From positions 163,627,611 to 163,691,610 of the forward strand of contig NC_133666.1 of NCBI RefSeq assembly GCF_037893015.1: 64,000 bases of DNA. The letters run 5' to 3'. A program made the position numbers and the translations under genes. Below are positions 11,461 through 23,480 of this stretch, in pieces; position 1 is the stretch's first letter; each line of letters begins with the position of its first letter. Under the pieces are notes generated by a model. The model was given only the letters and a program-made list of their open reading frames with translations. It searched no databases and was not told where the DNA came from. The DNA comes from Macrotis lagotis. Lineage: Eukaryota; Chordata; Mammalia; Peramelemorphia; Peramelidae.

Positions 11461-13159
11461 CATATATATTTACACAGATACTATATAGACACTTAATAAT
11501 ATGTGCCTATTTTATTCATTACAACTACATATACATTATTTGCATATGTAATCTATATATCATATCCTTATATATATTATATATCCGATTTTCTATTTTT
11601 AATTTCTATTTTGCACATATTTGAAGTACAAATGATCCAGTATTCTATTGAACAAAAGCTTTAAATTTTATTAGCTGGGCTTAGTTTACAGGGAGTAAAC
11701 ATTTAATATGAAACTCTTTAGATCTTCAGTTTTCCTTTTTGCTTCATATATTTCATTAAAATTTATGGTACATCTCATTTTAATAAGGGCAATCATGCTT
11801 TTATCATCCCATCCACATTCAAATTGTGACCCACAATGGCCCTCATGATTACCTTTCCTTCCTGGCTTCAAATAACATGAAAAATAAAAAAGAATGATTG
11901 GGAAAATTAAAATAAATTCAACTTCAATAAAATTCTTACAATGATTTAGAATTCCTTCAAATTTCACCAATTCAGTTGAAGAGTTTGAAGAACATTTTCA
12001 CAGGTGGAGAGTGTTTTGGTCAAGATAACATTTCCTCGCATCAATATCGATCACCTTCATACACTATAAAGAAAATGAATAGTTCTACTGGCTGCCTTTT
12101 CTTAAGTCCCTGCCTTCCAAACACTTATGTATCTCATGAAGATTTTGAATATTGATATCTATTATATTATCGATAGTGTTAAGTTACTTTCAATGCCAGA
12201 AAGGCATGTAGTCATAGATACTAATAGGACAGAAATGGTTGTGGAACCCTCTGAAATTCTTGGTCCTGAGGATTTTAAAATGTAATTGCAGTGGTTTCCA
12301 AAAAACATTTTATTTAGGCAACTAAAACATTTTGAAAGAATTCATAGTTGTTTGTATTTAAAACTTTTTTTTCACTGAGATCTGTTTTGTTTTTCTTTTC
12401 CTTTTCTATTTTTAAGCATTGTTCAGAATGTTGAAAATAGCTCAATGACAGGTGTGGGCAATGAAGGTTAATCTTCTGATGATGTAATCCACAGTGATAA
12501 AATATTTAGAAGGCTATGAGTGTCTACGAGATAATGTTTCCTCAAATAAAGCAAAATACTCTTTTCCCCAAATAAATAGCAATATAAATAGAAACCATGA
12601 AAAAGGAGTAGGGATGGAGGAAAACATATGCACAATTTACTTCTAAAATGACTAACTGGGCATCACTAGCATGTCACCAGTTAGGGAAAGGATGCTAGGT
12701 GTGGGGGGAGAAAGGAATGACCTGACAACATCAGGATCAGATTTAATGGAGTAGTTCCATTTTCATATTTTCCTTCTTAGCTATTAGTATACTAATAGTG
12801 TATACTTTTAAAATAGCATTTGATATTTAAATTATTCTCCCTCCCCCAAGCTTCTCAATAATAACCTATTGAAATTCTTGGAATAAAAAAATTACTAAGT
12901 GAATTTTGGTAGTGTCATTTTAAATGGAATATGAAAGTCTTTGGTTAAATTGAATAAAGAGAATTTAGAAGTCTTTATCAACTATGTACTCAAGTAATGA
13001 AAAATAACATCAACTTAAATTCCTCTCTGATTGATAATGTAAAATTTTAGAATCACATAATATTATAATCAGAACCAATTTCATGAGTCATATTAGTATA
13101 GCTGTACCTAACATGTGATCATCTAATCACTGTTTATAGTAACTTAAAATAAGAGAATT
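11461..13159. other. unassigned AT-rich DNA
   Basis: No gene is recognised. Short TA-rich runs lie at about 11460-11590. Open frames, including a 94-codon minus-strand one at 11686-11970, have no conserved motif and no codon pattern that stands out. Confidence 0.45.
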
Positions 13160-13430
13160 TGTTCTTCTAGTTGGCACAATTGACAAAGTGCTGTTCCTGG
13201 GGTCAGGAGAAATTAAAATCAAATGCTATCATAGATACTCATTAACCATGTTAACCCGGGAAAGTTCTTAATCTTGCTTTTTCTCAATTACAATAAATGA
13301 AAAAATGATCTGGAGAAGGCAATGAATGACAAACCCATCTAATATCTTTGTTAATAAGATTCCAAATCAAGTCAAGTAAGGTTGGAGAGGACAGAAACAA
13401 CTCAAGGAAAGTAAAACTAGGGAACTCATT
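13160..13430 (+). repeat. old MAR1-like CORE-SINE, long form
   Basis: Diverged body ('agttggcacaattgacaaag', 'cctggggtcaggag') followed by a long 3' section with 'atctggagaaggcaatgaatg', 'gacaaaccca', 'ttccaaatcaagtcaag' and 'ggacagaaacaactcaagg'. That 3' section is what I recall of the older marsupial CORE-SINE tail ('ctggagaaggaaatggcaaa'). The family name is from memory. No target duplication is visible at this age. Confidence 0.65.
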
Positions 13431-14367
13431 TCACATGGTCAGTCCATTTTTATATCAACAAATTAAAGTGTTAAATTTTGATTTTTCATTATACAAAGTA
13501 AAATGATACTCTTTGGAAACTTTTATTTATGAGTCCTCAGACCTCATGAGTTCATGCAAAATAAATATAATAGCTTTACTAAAAAAAGTCATTTCAATAC
13601 ATAAGCATCAAACTCACCCCTCCAACAAATGAATTTAAGTAAATTTGTATTTTTAACTGTCTACTACCAAGTGCCAGACACTGAACTAAAGTAAAAATTG
13701 GATTTTAAGAAGACCAACCTGGTCTCCCTCCTAGGGGCAGATTCTAGTTGGTTCAGAACTGAATTCAATATTCTATAGTGTTTTGTCTGTGGAAAAATAT
13801 AATAGTACCTCTCTGATACTTGACCCTAAACCTCTGTATAAAGTCTCAATTTGTTAAGTTCTTTTTTAGAAAAAAATTTTAAATTGCCATGTTGAAACAT
13901 ACTGAACTTCTACTTCACCTAATTGTTCAGATACACCTCACAAAAAGTGTTGTCTAGCCATGCCTCTCCCTTTCTGTACCTATGTAATTCATTTTTTGAA
14001 GTTGTTTGTGATATAATATTTATTTTAGTAAAATTATTATTGTTTTAGTATAGCATTAATATCTATTGGCCTCTTTTTGAAAAACCGTTCTTTCATCTAA
14101 GTAATAAGCTACCCTTTCCTCCATGTCACCTGAAAATTTAGAAAAATTGCATCTGTCCCTTCCAAAGTTTCTCAGAGAAACAGCCAATTATTTTATATTT
14201 AGTTTGACAAAAAGAAGTTATGTATTTAAGAGACACATATTCTAATATTTTAAAATCTTAATTAATGAAATGTGTTGTTGAGATAATTTAGACTAGAAAT
14301 TCCCTTCTCTGGGAGGAAACACTTTGCAGAAAATGCTTTATAGAAGGAATCCAGGCATCCACCCATT
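13431..14367. other. unassigned AT-rich DNA
   Basis: No gene, RNA or named repeat that I can support. Confidence 0.45.
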
Positions 14368-15295
14368 TGTCAAACCAATGTGTTTCCAGCTCCTGGGAAA
14401 AGAATTCATTCTTTGATTAAAATTACTGGGAAAACTGGAAGGTAGCAAGGCAGAAATTAGGCATAGATCTACATCTCACATTCTGTACTAGGATAAAGTT
14501 AAAATGGATAAAGGATTTATACATTAATGATGATACCATAATCTATTTAAGAGAAGAAGGAATAGGTTGCCTATCATATATATGGAAAGGAGAGCAATTT
14601 GTGACTAAAAAAGAGACAGAGAACATTATAAAATACAAGATGGATCATTATGGTAACAAACTGAAAATATTTTACACATATAAAGCCAATGTAACCAAGA
14701 TTAAAAGGAATGCAAGAAGTTGTGAAATCACTATTACATGTATTTCTTATAAAAGATTCATATATAAAATATATAGAGATTTGAGTCAAATTTATCACAA
14801 TGCAAGTCATTTCCCACTTGATAAATGGTCAAATGATATAAACAGGCAGTTTTCAGATGAAGAAAGTAAAGCTACCTGCAATCTTATAAAAAATTTTGTT
14901 ACTATTAATTAGAGAAATGGAAATTAAAGCAACCCTGAGATACTACCTCCTACCTAGCAGATTGATCAACTTAACAAAAAGGAAACTGATCAATTTTGGA
15001 AGGGATGTGGGAAAACTAGGACACTATTGATGGTGGAATTGTGACTTGTTTCAACCTGTCTGGAGAGCAATTTGGAACTACACCCAAATACTAATAAAAC
15101 TGTCCATACCCTTTGATTTAATACTACCATTACTATGTATCCCAAAGTTCACAAAAAGAGGGTAAAAAACCCATATGTACAAAAAAAAATTAACACTTCT
15201 TTTCATTGTAACAAAGAATTGGTAATTGTAGGAATGTCCATCACTTGGGGGAATGGCAGAACAAATTGTGGTATTAAAATGAAAAGGAGTTCTGT

Positions 15296-15488
15296 AAGAA
15301 ATTAGGAGTGGGTGCGGCTAGTTTGCATAGTGGATAGAGCACTGGCCCTGGAGTCAGGAGTACCTGAGTTCAAATTTGGCCTCAGACACTTAATAATTAC
15401 CTAGCTGTGTGGCCTTGGGCAAGCCACTTAACCCAATTGCCTTGGCAAAAACCTAAAAAAAGAAAAAAAAGAAAAAAAAAGAAATTAG
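15296..15488 (+). mobile_element. tRNA-like SINE with about 10-bp target duplication
   Basis: Body 15306-15478: 'agtggatagagcactggccc', 'tggagtcaggagtacctgag', 'ttaataattacctagctgtg', 'cttggcaaaaacctaaaaaa', then an A-rich tail with g interruptions. The sequence aagaaattag lies on both sides (15296-15305 and 15479-15488), within the host L1 3' region. Confidence 0.93.
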
Positions 15489-15699
15489 AGTGATCAATAT
15501 TTGGAGAAGTACAGAAATATTTACATGCACTGATGATGAGTGAAGAGAGCAGAACCAGATGATCACATACAATAACCTTGCTCATCTCAAGAGTACAATA
15601 ATTAAATAAAATTCCGGAGGACTTGTGATATAAAATGCCATTCATATACAGATAAAGGACAATGGAGTCTAATACAGAACAAAGTTCATCATTTTCCTT

Positions 15700-15862
15700 T
15701 TTATTTTTTTTTTTAGTTTTTTTTTGCAAGGCAAATGGGGTTAAGTGACTTGCCCAAGGCCACACAGCTAGGTAATTATTAAGTATCTGAGGCCTAATTT
15801 GAACTCAGGTACTCCTGACTCCAGGGCAGGTGCTCTATTCACTGTGCAACCTAGCCGCCCCT
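15700..15862 (-). mobile_element. tRNA-like SINE, reverse orientation
   Basis: The plus strand reads T-run, 'tttgcaaggcaaatggggtt', 'aagtgacttgcccaaggcca', 'cacagctaggtaattattaa', 'ctcaggtactcctgactcca', ending 'tgcaacctagccgcccc'. This is the same SINE family as its neighbour 200 bases upstream but in the opposite orientation, inserted into the same L1 3'UTR. The two form an imperfect inverted pair. Confidence 0.93.
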
Positions 15863-15957
15863 CAATTTTTAAATTTATTTAATATATTTTCTTTTTTTTC
15901 TTTTCTCTTTCATTTTCCAAAACATGATTAATATGGATGTGTATATATGCATATATT

Positions 15958-15959
15958 TG

Positions 15960-16021
<62 letters not shown>

Positions 16022-16035
16022 TGTGTGTGTGTATG
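15958..16035 (+). repeat. (TA)n(TG)n compound microsatellite
   Basis: A ta run of about 10 units passes directly into about 25 tg units with one 'tttg' break. It lies within the L1 3'UTR. Confidence 0.95.
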
Positions 16036-16222
16036 TGTGCATACATATAAATATATATGTATTTATGTTTAATTTGGTTATAGATGTATGGACCCTGTTA
16101 GATTGCTTTTTGTCAGGGGGAAGGGAAAGAAAAGGGAAGAAGGGAGGGAGGGAAATGTGAAACTCAAAACCTTATAAAAATAATTATTTTCATCTATTTG
16201 GAAAAATAAATAAATAAATCAT

Positions 16223-16728
16223 ATACATTGAGGGCATGCTGTAGACTGGAAATTATATTAAGTTCTTAGGAGAAAAATAAAGAAATGTCAATTTTATTTG
16301 TCTCAGATTTAAGTAGTAAATATTTCATCATATATGAATATAAATTATACATATAATAGAAAATTAAGGCTATTGTGGAGTAAATAATTCTTTGATAATG
16401 TTATGATGCCATACTGCCATACAAATTATAGCTATAGTTTATAATAATTTAGTTAGGAAGATAACATATTCATGTGTGTACATACATGTTTATAAATATG
16501 ATCTATGTATGCATATCTATATTTATATGTGTATATTTGTATTATATTTATACTTATGGATCTGTTCTTAAAAGCTATGATGTAAATATATGCATGCTTA
16601 TATCTGTGCACAATTATATAAATGTATTCATATATAAAAATACATGGCAAAATGCAAAAATGAAAGGATAATTGATGATGTGAAAAAATGTATCTAAAAT
16701 GCATATATACAGTACATTAAAAAGTCCA
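16223..16728. other. AT-rich unassigned DNA
   Basis: Rich in tat/ata steps (for example 16470-16660). Both strands have 60-80-codon frames heavy in Ile/Tyr/Cys, which is composition noise and not a gene. Confidence 0.5.
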
Positions 16729-16862
16729 TATTCAAGTTCTGTTATAAATTAGCTAAGTGTATTTTTACAAATCACTTACCTACTTTGAGATTGAATTTCT
16801 TCATCTATAAAATGAGGGAGTAGAATAACTGAGTTCCATCTAGTTCTGCTTCTATGAGCCTT
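16729..16862 (+). repeat. MIR SINE (core and 3' part)
   Basis: Reads 'ttctgttataaattagct', 'acaaatcacttacctacttt', 'gaatttcttcatctataaaa', 'tgagggagtagaata', 'tctagttctgcttctatgag'. This is the MIR order: core, then 'tcatctgtaaaatgaggg', then the '...cttccagctctatga' end. It is old and diverged. Confidence 0.8.
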
Positions 16863-17334
16863 TAAGTGCCAAATGAATGGCACAATCACTGAAGATTTTA
16901 CTATTTCAGAAAAGGGAGATATCATTGTAGGCTGGGATAATCAAGGAAGAGAATTTGGTTCTATAGCATTTATTTAGGATAGGGAAATAAATATTATTCA
17001 GACAAAGGAATAGACATAGGAAAATTTATTAAGGAAGGTTCAAATCAATAATATTCTTCCTTAATGAAATTGGCCCCTTTTGTAAAAGATTCAGTAACTA
17101 AAAGATGGCCATTCCTTTTTTTCCTACCCATGGTCTAGTTCAGTTCATTCTTAATTTGAGTAATCACAGTGAATAGATCATAAAAAGTGTTTTGGGCATC
17201 ACATTATATCTCATCTAACTAATCAGTTAATAATAATTAAGCCATTTTTATGTATCAGACTTTGGGGGCAAAATATGAATAAAACAAACCCTCCTCATCA
17301 GTATATTATCTCACAATCTAATCTGGATAATGTT
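16863..17334. other. unassigned DNA
   Basis: Nothing recognisable as a gene or named repeat. Confidence 0.45.
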
Positions 17335-17640
17335 TTTGTTTTTGTTGTTTGTCCTTTGTTCTCAAAAAGGATCATGGTACCAGGGATATGTTATCAGGTC
17401 ATACAAGTGAATTGAATATGAGTGAGGTAGTACTATGCAAAGTTATCAGCCTCAGTTTCTTCTCCAGTGCTTCTCCATCTGGAGAATATGGTCAAATATG
17501 GATCAGGGTGACTGGAGATGACATTACATGCATACCTAGGTCTTTTTGAGCTAGTCTTTTACAGATCAGTTTGAATGAGGCAATCCCCATTCAGTGATTA
17601 AGGCCAGGAAAGAGATTAGAACAAGAACTCTTCTAAGAAT
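17335..17640 (-). repeat. 3' tail of an RTE-type SINE/LINE, reverse orientation
   Basis: The plus strand opens with 'tttgttgtttgtcctttgtt' and 'ctcaaaaaggatcatgg', continues 'tgagtgaggtag', 'agcctcagtttcttctccag', 'tggatcagggtgactggaga', and ends 'cccattcagtgattaaggcc'. The same sequence occurs inverted at 11400-11460, and again at 32437-32580. The T/G-rich start would be the tail of the element. The 'tgtccttcgttctcgaagagg' motif is one I associate with RTE-like LINEs and their SINEs; that assignment is from memory. Confidence 0.6.
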
Positions 17641-17670
17641 CATTTTACTCTTTTAGACACAGAATATGAA

Positions 17671-17856
17671 AAGTGCTATGGAAAAACAAAATTTTATTTT
17701 ATTTACAATCCAGTTTATAAATGGAATTCATGGCATTTATTATACATATATCCACTGTGACATGTAAAGAATTCTTGAGAGTTAAATAGGATAATAACAT
17801 AATATAGAAAGTTGTTCCTTAGATTTATATAGCCATGAATTCTAATAGACTATATA
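17671..17856 (+). repeat. diverged direct repeat, copy 1
   Basis: Similar to 18944-19126. Shared blocks: 'ctatggaaaaa', 'aaattttatt', 'acatatatc/ccatatatc', 'gttaaataggataataacata' versus 'gctaaataggatgatcatata', 'agatttatatagccatgaattc' versus 'agattgagatggctatgaattc'. Identity is roughly 70 percent by eye. Family unknown; both copies have the same orientation and lie 1.27 kb apart. Confidence 0.6.
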
Positions 17857-18943
17857 GGTAAAAAAGAGATGAGGCCTAGTTAAAAATTCAAACAAAGGGG
17901 GAGAGCTTTAGTTTTTTAGTGATTAAGGGAAGTTTAAAGAAAAGAAGCTAAGAATAACTTCTTTTGTATAATCAAAAGAAAAATCAATCAGGGAGGGGAA
18001 GACCTTTAGATTCACTCTGAGTCAGTTGGAACCAAGGCAATGATCAGATGGAGCCTTTTCAAATAAATACAAAATAACAAAATACAAGGTAGTTTGGGGG
18101 GAAGGATATTATTTTGAACTGGGCGGGATTCAAAATCTCATACTATATGAGGCTTGATCTGTGTCTTTAAGGACAAAAGGCTGAGGCTGAGGAGAGAATA
18201 CATTGCAGAATTGGGGGGAAACAGCAAAAAATATGAAAATAGAAGAGAGTATAACCTATTGGAGCAACAAAATAAAGTACAACTTTTCTGAATCACAGAA
18301 GGAATGACACTAGAAAGATAAATTGAGAGATTTTTAATGACTTTAAAAGTGAAACAAGAGAATTCTCATTTTTTTCTTAAAGGAAATACAAAGTTACAAG
18401 AATTGATTGGGTTGGAAAGTGGCTCATAAAATCTGAATTTGGGGAAAACTCTGAACTTATGATAGAGCATAGACTGAAGAAGGGAAAAGTCTTGAGACAG
18501 GAAGACCTGTAGAATATTCTAGGTGAGATGCTATGAGAATCTGGATGAGAATGGTAGTTGTGTGAGTAAAGAGCAATTTCACAAACCAGAGAAGATGTGG
18601 GTTAAAGAAAAGACAAGATTTGTCTGAACAAATACGTGGGGTGAGAGATAGTGAGAAGGTGAAGTTGAATACAGTTATAAATGTGAAAGACTAGAAAAAT
18701 GGTGGTACCTGCAACAGAAATGGGAAATTTTGACACAGATATAGGTTTGAATGAAAGACAATGAGTTACCTTTTGAAATTAGTGGTGTCTAATGTTTATG
18801 GTACCTGCAATGTAAATAATTTATTTTATACTTGTACAATTACCATGAATTATTTACCCTTTGGAATATGTAGTGGGTGAAAAGTTCAAACTGTTTGTTT
18901 TGCATTCTAAAATGTCTTTGTTTCACTCTTATGTACACTTCAG
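17857..18943. other. unassigned purine-rich DNA between two direct repeats
   Basis: The plus strand is rich in a and g (ga, gaag and aaag steps) through 17880-18760. No coding pattern or known repeat is recognised. Confidence 0.4.
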
Positions 18944-19126
18944 TATACTATGGAAAAAGTAAATTTTATTATATCCACATTCCAATTAGGAACAGAAAGT
19001 CATGACCCTTCTTGTCCATATATCTTCTGAGAAATGAAAAAAATTCCTGTCAGCTAAATAGGATGATCATATAACATAGATAATTGTTCTGTAGATTGAG
19101 ATGGCTATGAATTCCATTGGACAATG
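18944..19126 (+). repeat. diverged direct repeat, copy 2
   Basis: Partner of 17671-17856; see that entry. Whether this is a terminal-repeat pair of an old element or two separate insertions cannot be decided here. Confidence 0.6.
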
Positions 19127-19765
19127 CTTTCAAATTCCTTCATTAACTTTTTTGTAAAAGTGCAAATTTTGTATAACAGACTTTTGAAATTTTGTATGAA
19201 CTTGTAACAAACGACCAAACTTTTGAATAGGGAAAGATCTAATAATGTGACCTCAAACCACTAGGTTTAATAAACCTTAAATCTAAAATAATAAAAAAAT
19301 ATGAAACTCCATTCTTTACAATTACTAACTGCAATATTGTAGCAATAGTCTTATTCTCTCTATAACATTCCCTTGTGAATTTTATGAAGACTCCCTTTCA
19401 ATAATGCCTCAAGCACAAGTGCAAGAAAAATCTGCATTTATCACTTCACTATTTTTGAAACAGTTTAAAAGCTATAAAAAATTCAAATGCCACACTTGGT
19501 CCACACAGTTATGATGAATGTACTATTTTCTTAGGAAATGGAATACTGAATGCTATTTTGCCTCAAGATTCCAAGTCATTTTCAGTGACAGAAATGTAAC
19601 ACCAACTTAAATCACTTAGCATGAATAGACAGTTCCTAAATTTGAAATGAAAATAAGGTTCTCTTCTATAGAGAGTGGGTGTGTTACTCTGATGTGCATG
19701 TGGCTTGGAGGAAGGGAAAAGACAGCTGTAGCATAAGAGAAGAGAACTTTAAAAAAAGACATTCA
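19127..19765. other. unassigned DNA
   Basis: No gene or named repeat that I can support. Confidence 0.45.
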
Positions 19766-19935
19766 GAATGTCTGATCTTGAAATCTGACTCTGCATTTGG
19801 ATAGCTTTGCAGCAATCACTTGAATTTTCTCATCTTTTAAGTGGTAATAATAAAGAGTTGTGCTTAGTAATTCACAAAGTTATCATGAGTAAAATGTTTT
19901 GTGTCCTTTACTGTACTTTAAAAGTTTAAATTACT
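19766..19935 (+). repeat. MIR-family SINE with extended 3' part
   Basis: Reads 'tcttgaaatctgactctgc', 'aattttctcatcttttaagt', 'ggtaataataaagag', 'cacaaagttatcatgagtaa', 'tactttaaaag'. This is the MIR order of core, 'ctcatctgtaaaatggggat', 'aataatagcacctacctcac', 'gggttgttgtgaggattaaa', in decayed form. Confidence 0.65.
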
Positions 19936-19949
19936 ATTTTATGGGGTTC

Positions 19950-20546
19950 TGATAAATGAGGGGAGTCCTGATTAATGAGCCCCCGCCCAACATTTTGATC
20001 AATTTCTGATGAGGTCCTAACACCTTGATCTGCTGAGTGTCCTTGCTAAAAACTTTACTAAAATCTGGAATCCTAGTTCTTATTTAATTATAAGCCTTAC
20101 TGTACTTGCCCTAGTCCAAGGCCTTCTGATTGCCCTTTATCAGAGCCCTCAGGTCTGCTTAAGGCTATCTTTATCCTTTACTTTTTACATGAAGGTCCAG
20201 GTCTGACTAAAGGAACATAATTACTTATTTACTAATAATTATTACCAACCACTGGCATGCCTTGAAATACTTATTACAGGATAAGTCTCTCTTATCCTCT
20301 TGCGGGTGTTATCCTACTTCTGGGGTAACTTTCTGACATCCGGAGCTACCTTAAAAGAACATTTTTTTCCTCTCTGTTTTCTTTTTCTCTATCCTATATA
20401 AATGAGATCATGTCAAATTTTTCTTTGCTGGAACATCTTAGTTCTCAGTCTACTGTGCTATTATAAAGTTCAATAAAATGTCTACTTGCCTAGGAGAGAG
20501 CCCACATCTTTTGTAATCTTTTTCAGACACCCCAGGTTGTAACCCT
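19950..20546 (+). mobile_element. probable solo LTR, gamma/ERV1-like
   Basis: A 600-bp non-coding block with LTR layout: it starts with TG near 19950, has a TATA motif 'cctatataaatg' near 20393, a polyadenylation motif 'aataaa' near 20472, a TG-rich downstream segment, and ends with CA near 20546 ('taaccctgtca'). No second LTR, primer site or viral protein is seen nearby, so a solo LTR left by recombination fits best. I could not find a convincing target duplication, so both ends are approximate. Confidence 0.5.
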
Positions 20547-21424
20547 GTCACTATATTCCCAGACTAAAAGTTTAATAATCTTTTTTGACATAATGGTCTG
20601 ATGAAACTTCTAGACCTTTTGGCAGTTTAGGATACAAAGAGGTTAACAATAATAATTAGATTAAAAATATATTTCCCTTCAGGTTAATTTCCAGTATTTG
20701 GCCTTAAGAAGTACCAAAAAGAATTGGTTAATTTTCACATTTACCAATATTCTGTTTCTTGATTATACAGGCATGTATGGGGGCAGGGAGTGGCTAGTGA
20801 ACCAGATCCCCCAAAAGAGAATTTTTTAAAAAGTGTTTTTTATACAATTTCATTACCAGAAAATGAGATCTGAAAAAGCTATTCATTCATCAAGGGAATG
20901 ACCCTCAACTTAGGATGGACCTGTTTATCAGATGTACCATAAGGGAGGTATATCCAGGAAGAAACCAGTTTGGACGACTCCTTCCAAATCCAAGATCTTT
21001 TTGCCTTATTTGCTATGCTAAGGTTGCTACAAGGCAAATGATAGTTATACTAAGAACTCTACAAAGCAATGTGATTTTTCACCTCCAGGATAACTATGCC
21101 AAACAGTGACCATTAGTAGACCTTAGAGATTATCAAAAGAAATTTTATTGAAATCTAGTTGCCAAAATATTTAAAAATTAAATTTTAGGGACCCTAAATT
21201 AAGAAACTTTGATTTAGAGTCTTTTATAATCTATGCAACTAAGGATCAGAAACTTTTTTATCTTTTTCTTTGTTTTTATTTTTTTTAAATTTGGGTAAAC
21301 TTTTAAAAGAAAGTCAGGGGAAATTAGGTATTATTGTGGCAAAGATAGTCAAGTGAACAACTACAGGAAAATCCAACTTCCCCATCAATACAATTAATGA
21401 AAAGAAATGTATTAAAACTCAACA
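20547..21424. other. unassigned DNA
   Basis: A 64-codon plus-strand frame at 20915-21109 lacks any known motif. No repeat that I can name. Confidence 0.45.
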
Positions 21425-23178
21425 AAAACAGAAGCAGAGACAAGATGGCTGAGAGAAGCCAGTAACTTTCTTATGTTCTCCTAGACTTCCTCAGAAATGA
21501 TGCTAATCCAGACTCTGAATAGATTCTGAAATAACAAAAGCCATAAAGAAACAGAGTGGAGCATTTTCCAGCCAGATTTGTCTCTGAAGGAGGGGTACTG
21601 TGACCAGAAGAAGGGAGCAAATCCCAGGGCAGGTAGCTGAAACCTCCATGGGCAGGGTGCAGAGGAGACCAACTGTTGTCAGCAGGCCAACAATATGGGA
21701 CGCCAACTGAGAGGACTCCAACAAAGGTATCTCAGAATCCCTGTTCAGCCAGATGGCCTGACTCAGTCAACAAGTCACTAGCACACTCAATGCAGAGATC
21801 CCAGTTCAGTGAGTAAGCTTCTAATATTCTCAATGTGGAAGGTCTATGATCAGGGCCCTCCTCCAACATATAAAGTTTGAGACAGTGCTTCTTTGGCCTA
21901 GGACAGAGCTCAAAATTGAGTAAGAAAAATAAGAGAAAATTTGGGACTATAAAAGTTATCTTGGAGATAAAGAAGAGCAAAAGACCATCTCAGAGGAGTC
22001 TGGCAGAAAAAGAAATAATGTGAAGTACCAAAAGGGAATGGGAATTGATCTCCAGTTGAAAAACTCTTGGAAAAGTTTTAAAAATATTTTAAAAATCAGG
22101 TAGAAAAATTGTAAAAAAGAAATGCAGGAGAATTTCAACAACTTGTAAAAGGAAGCATAATAATTGTAAAAGTAAAGAAAATGAATCTTTAAAAATATAT
22201 TAGAGTAAATACAAAAAGAAAATAATTCCCCTCAAAAATACAACTGGGCAAATGGAAAAAAAAGATAACAGCTCCTTTAAAAATAGAATTGACCAAATGT
22301 AAAAGGAGATGTAAAGGCATCAAATTCTTTCTTGAAGAACAGACTTGAATAGGTGAAGGCTAATGAATTATGAGACATCAAGATTAAGTTAAAAAAATTA
22401 AAAATAAAAATAGAAGAAAATTGTAAAATAATTAATTGGAAAAACAACTGACCTGGGAAAGAAATCCAGGGGAAATAATTTAAGAATTTTGGACTATCCA
22501 AAAGCCATAACAAAAAAAAGAGGTTAGAAAACATCTTTCAAGAAATCAAGGAAAACTGCCCTAGTATCATAGAACCAGAGGCTAAAATAGAAATTGAAAG
22601 AATTCATCAATCACCTCCTGAAAATGATCCCCAAATGAAAATGTGAAGAAATATTACAAACAAATTCCAGAATTATAAAATTAAGGAAGAAATATTATAA
22701 GCTTTATTTTAATTACTTTGAAAAATTACAGATATGAATCAATTCAGATATCATGGATCCACAGTCATAATAACACAGGAATTACCAGCATCAAAATTAA
22801 ATTAAGATCTCAAAGATCTTGACATATGATTTTAAGGAGGGGAAACGAGCTTGGATTACAACCAAGAAACAGGTACCCAGCAAATTTGAACATATTATTT
22901 CAGAGGAAAAGATGCACATTTAATGAAGTAAGCAATTTTGAAATTTGAAAAAAAAACAAAGTAGAATAGAGCATTTGATGTTCTAAAAGAAAACCCAAGA
23001 GATCCATAAAAAGGTAACCAGGGGAAAAGAGGAAGAATGTTATTCAGTAAGATTAAGTTATCTACATCCCTACATGGAAAGATGAGACTCATAACTCTTT
23101 AGAACCGTCTCTGTTAGTGTGAGTGTACTTAGACAGAAGGTATGGACATAAGTTGATTTTGATGGATTGATTTTAAAA

Positions 23179-23364
23179 CAATTAAGACGGGTGACTTGGT
23201 GGAATAGTGGATAAAGCACCGGCCTTGGAGTCAGGAGTACCTGGGTTCAAATCTGGTCTCAGACACTTAATAATTACCTAGCTGTATGGCCTTCAGCAAG
23301 CCACTTAACCCCATTGCCTTGCCACAAAACCTAAAAAAAAAACAAAAAAAACCCCAATTAAGAC
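23179..23364 (+). mobile_element. tRNA-like SINE with 10-bp target duplication
   Basis: Body 23189-23354: 'agtggataaagcaccggcct', 'tggagtcaggagtacctggg', 'ttaataattacctagctgta', 'cattgccttgccacaaaacc' and an A-rich tail. The sequence caattaagac flanks it at 23179-23188 and 23355-23364. It sits in the inter-ORF region of the older L1. Confidence 0.95.
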
Positions 23365-23480
23365 AATAACCAAAGAGATTGAACTGGGACAGGTAGAAAG
23401 AAGAGGCAGAATGGGATAAATTATATTACAGGAAGAGGTGCAAAGGAATTATTGCAGAAGAGGGGAAAAACAGAGGGGTA

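Larger units (their letters stand above)
14368..16222 (+). mobile_element. LINE-1 3' half, 5'-truncated, interrupted by two SINEs
   Basis: The element begins inside ORF2 ('ttgtcaaaccaatgtgtttcc'). Translation gives an ORF2 C-terminal region including a 103-codon open piece at 14601-14912 ('NIIKYKMDHYGNKLKIFYTY', 'HFPLDKWSNDINRQFSDEE'). Two SINEs split the rest (15296-15488 and 15700-15862). The 3'UTR near 15600-16200 includes a (TA)n(TG)n tract and ends 'cttataaaaataatt...' near 16222. Both 5' truncation and 3' position fit ordinary target-primed reverse transcription. Confidence 0.85.

Noticed and set aside
15924-16160. Frame rich in alternating V-C and Y-I
   Set aside because: It is the translation of a (TA)n(TG)n microsatellite.
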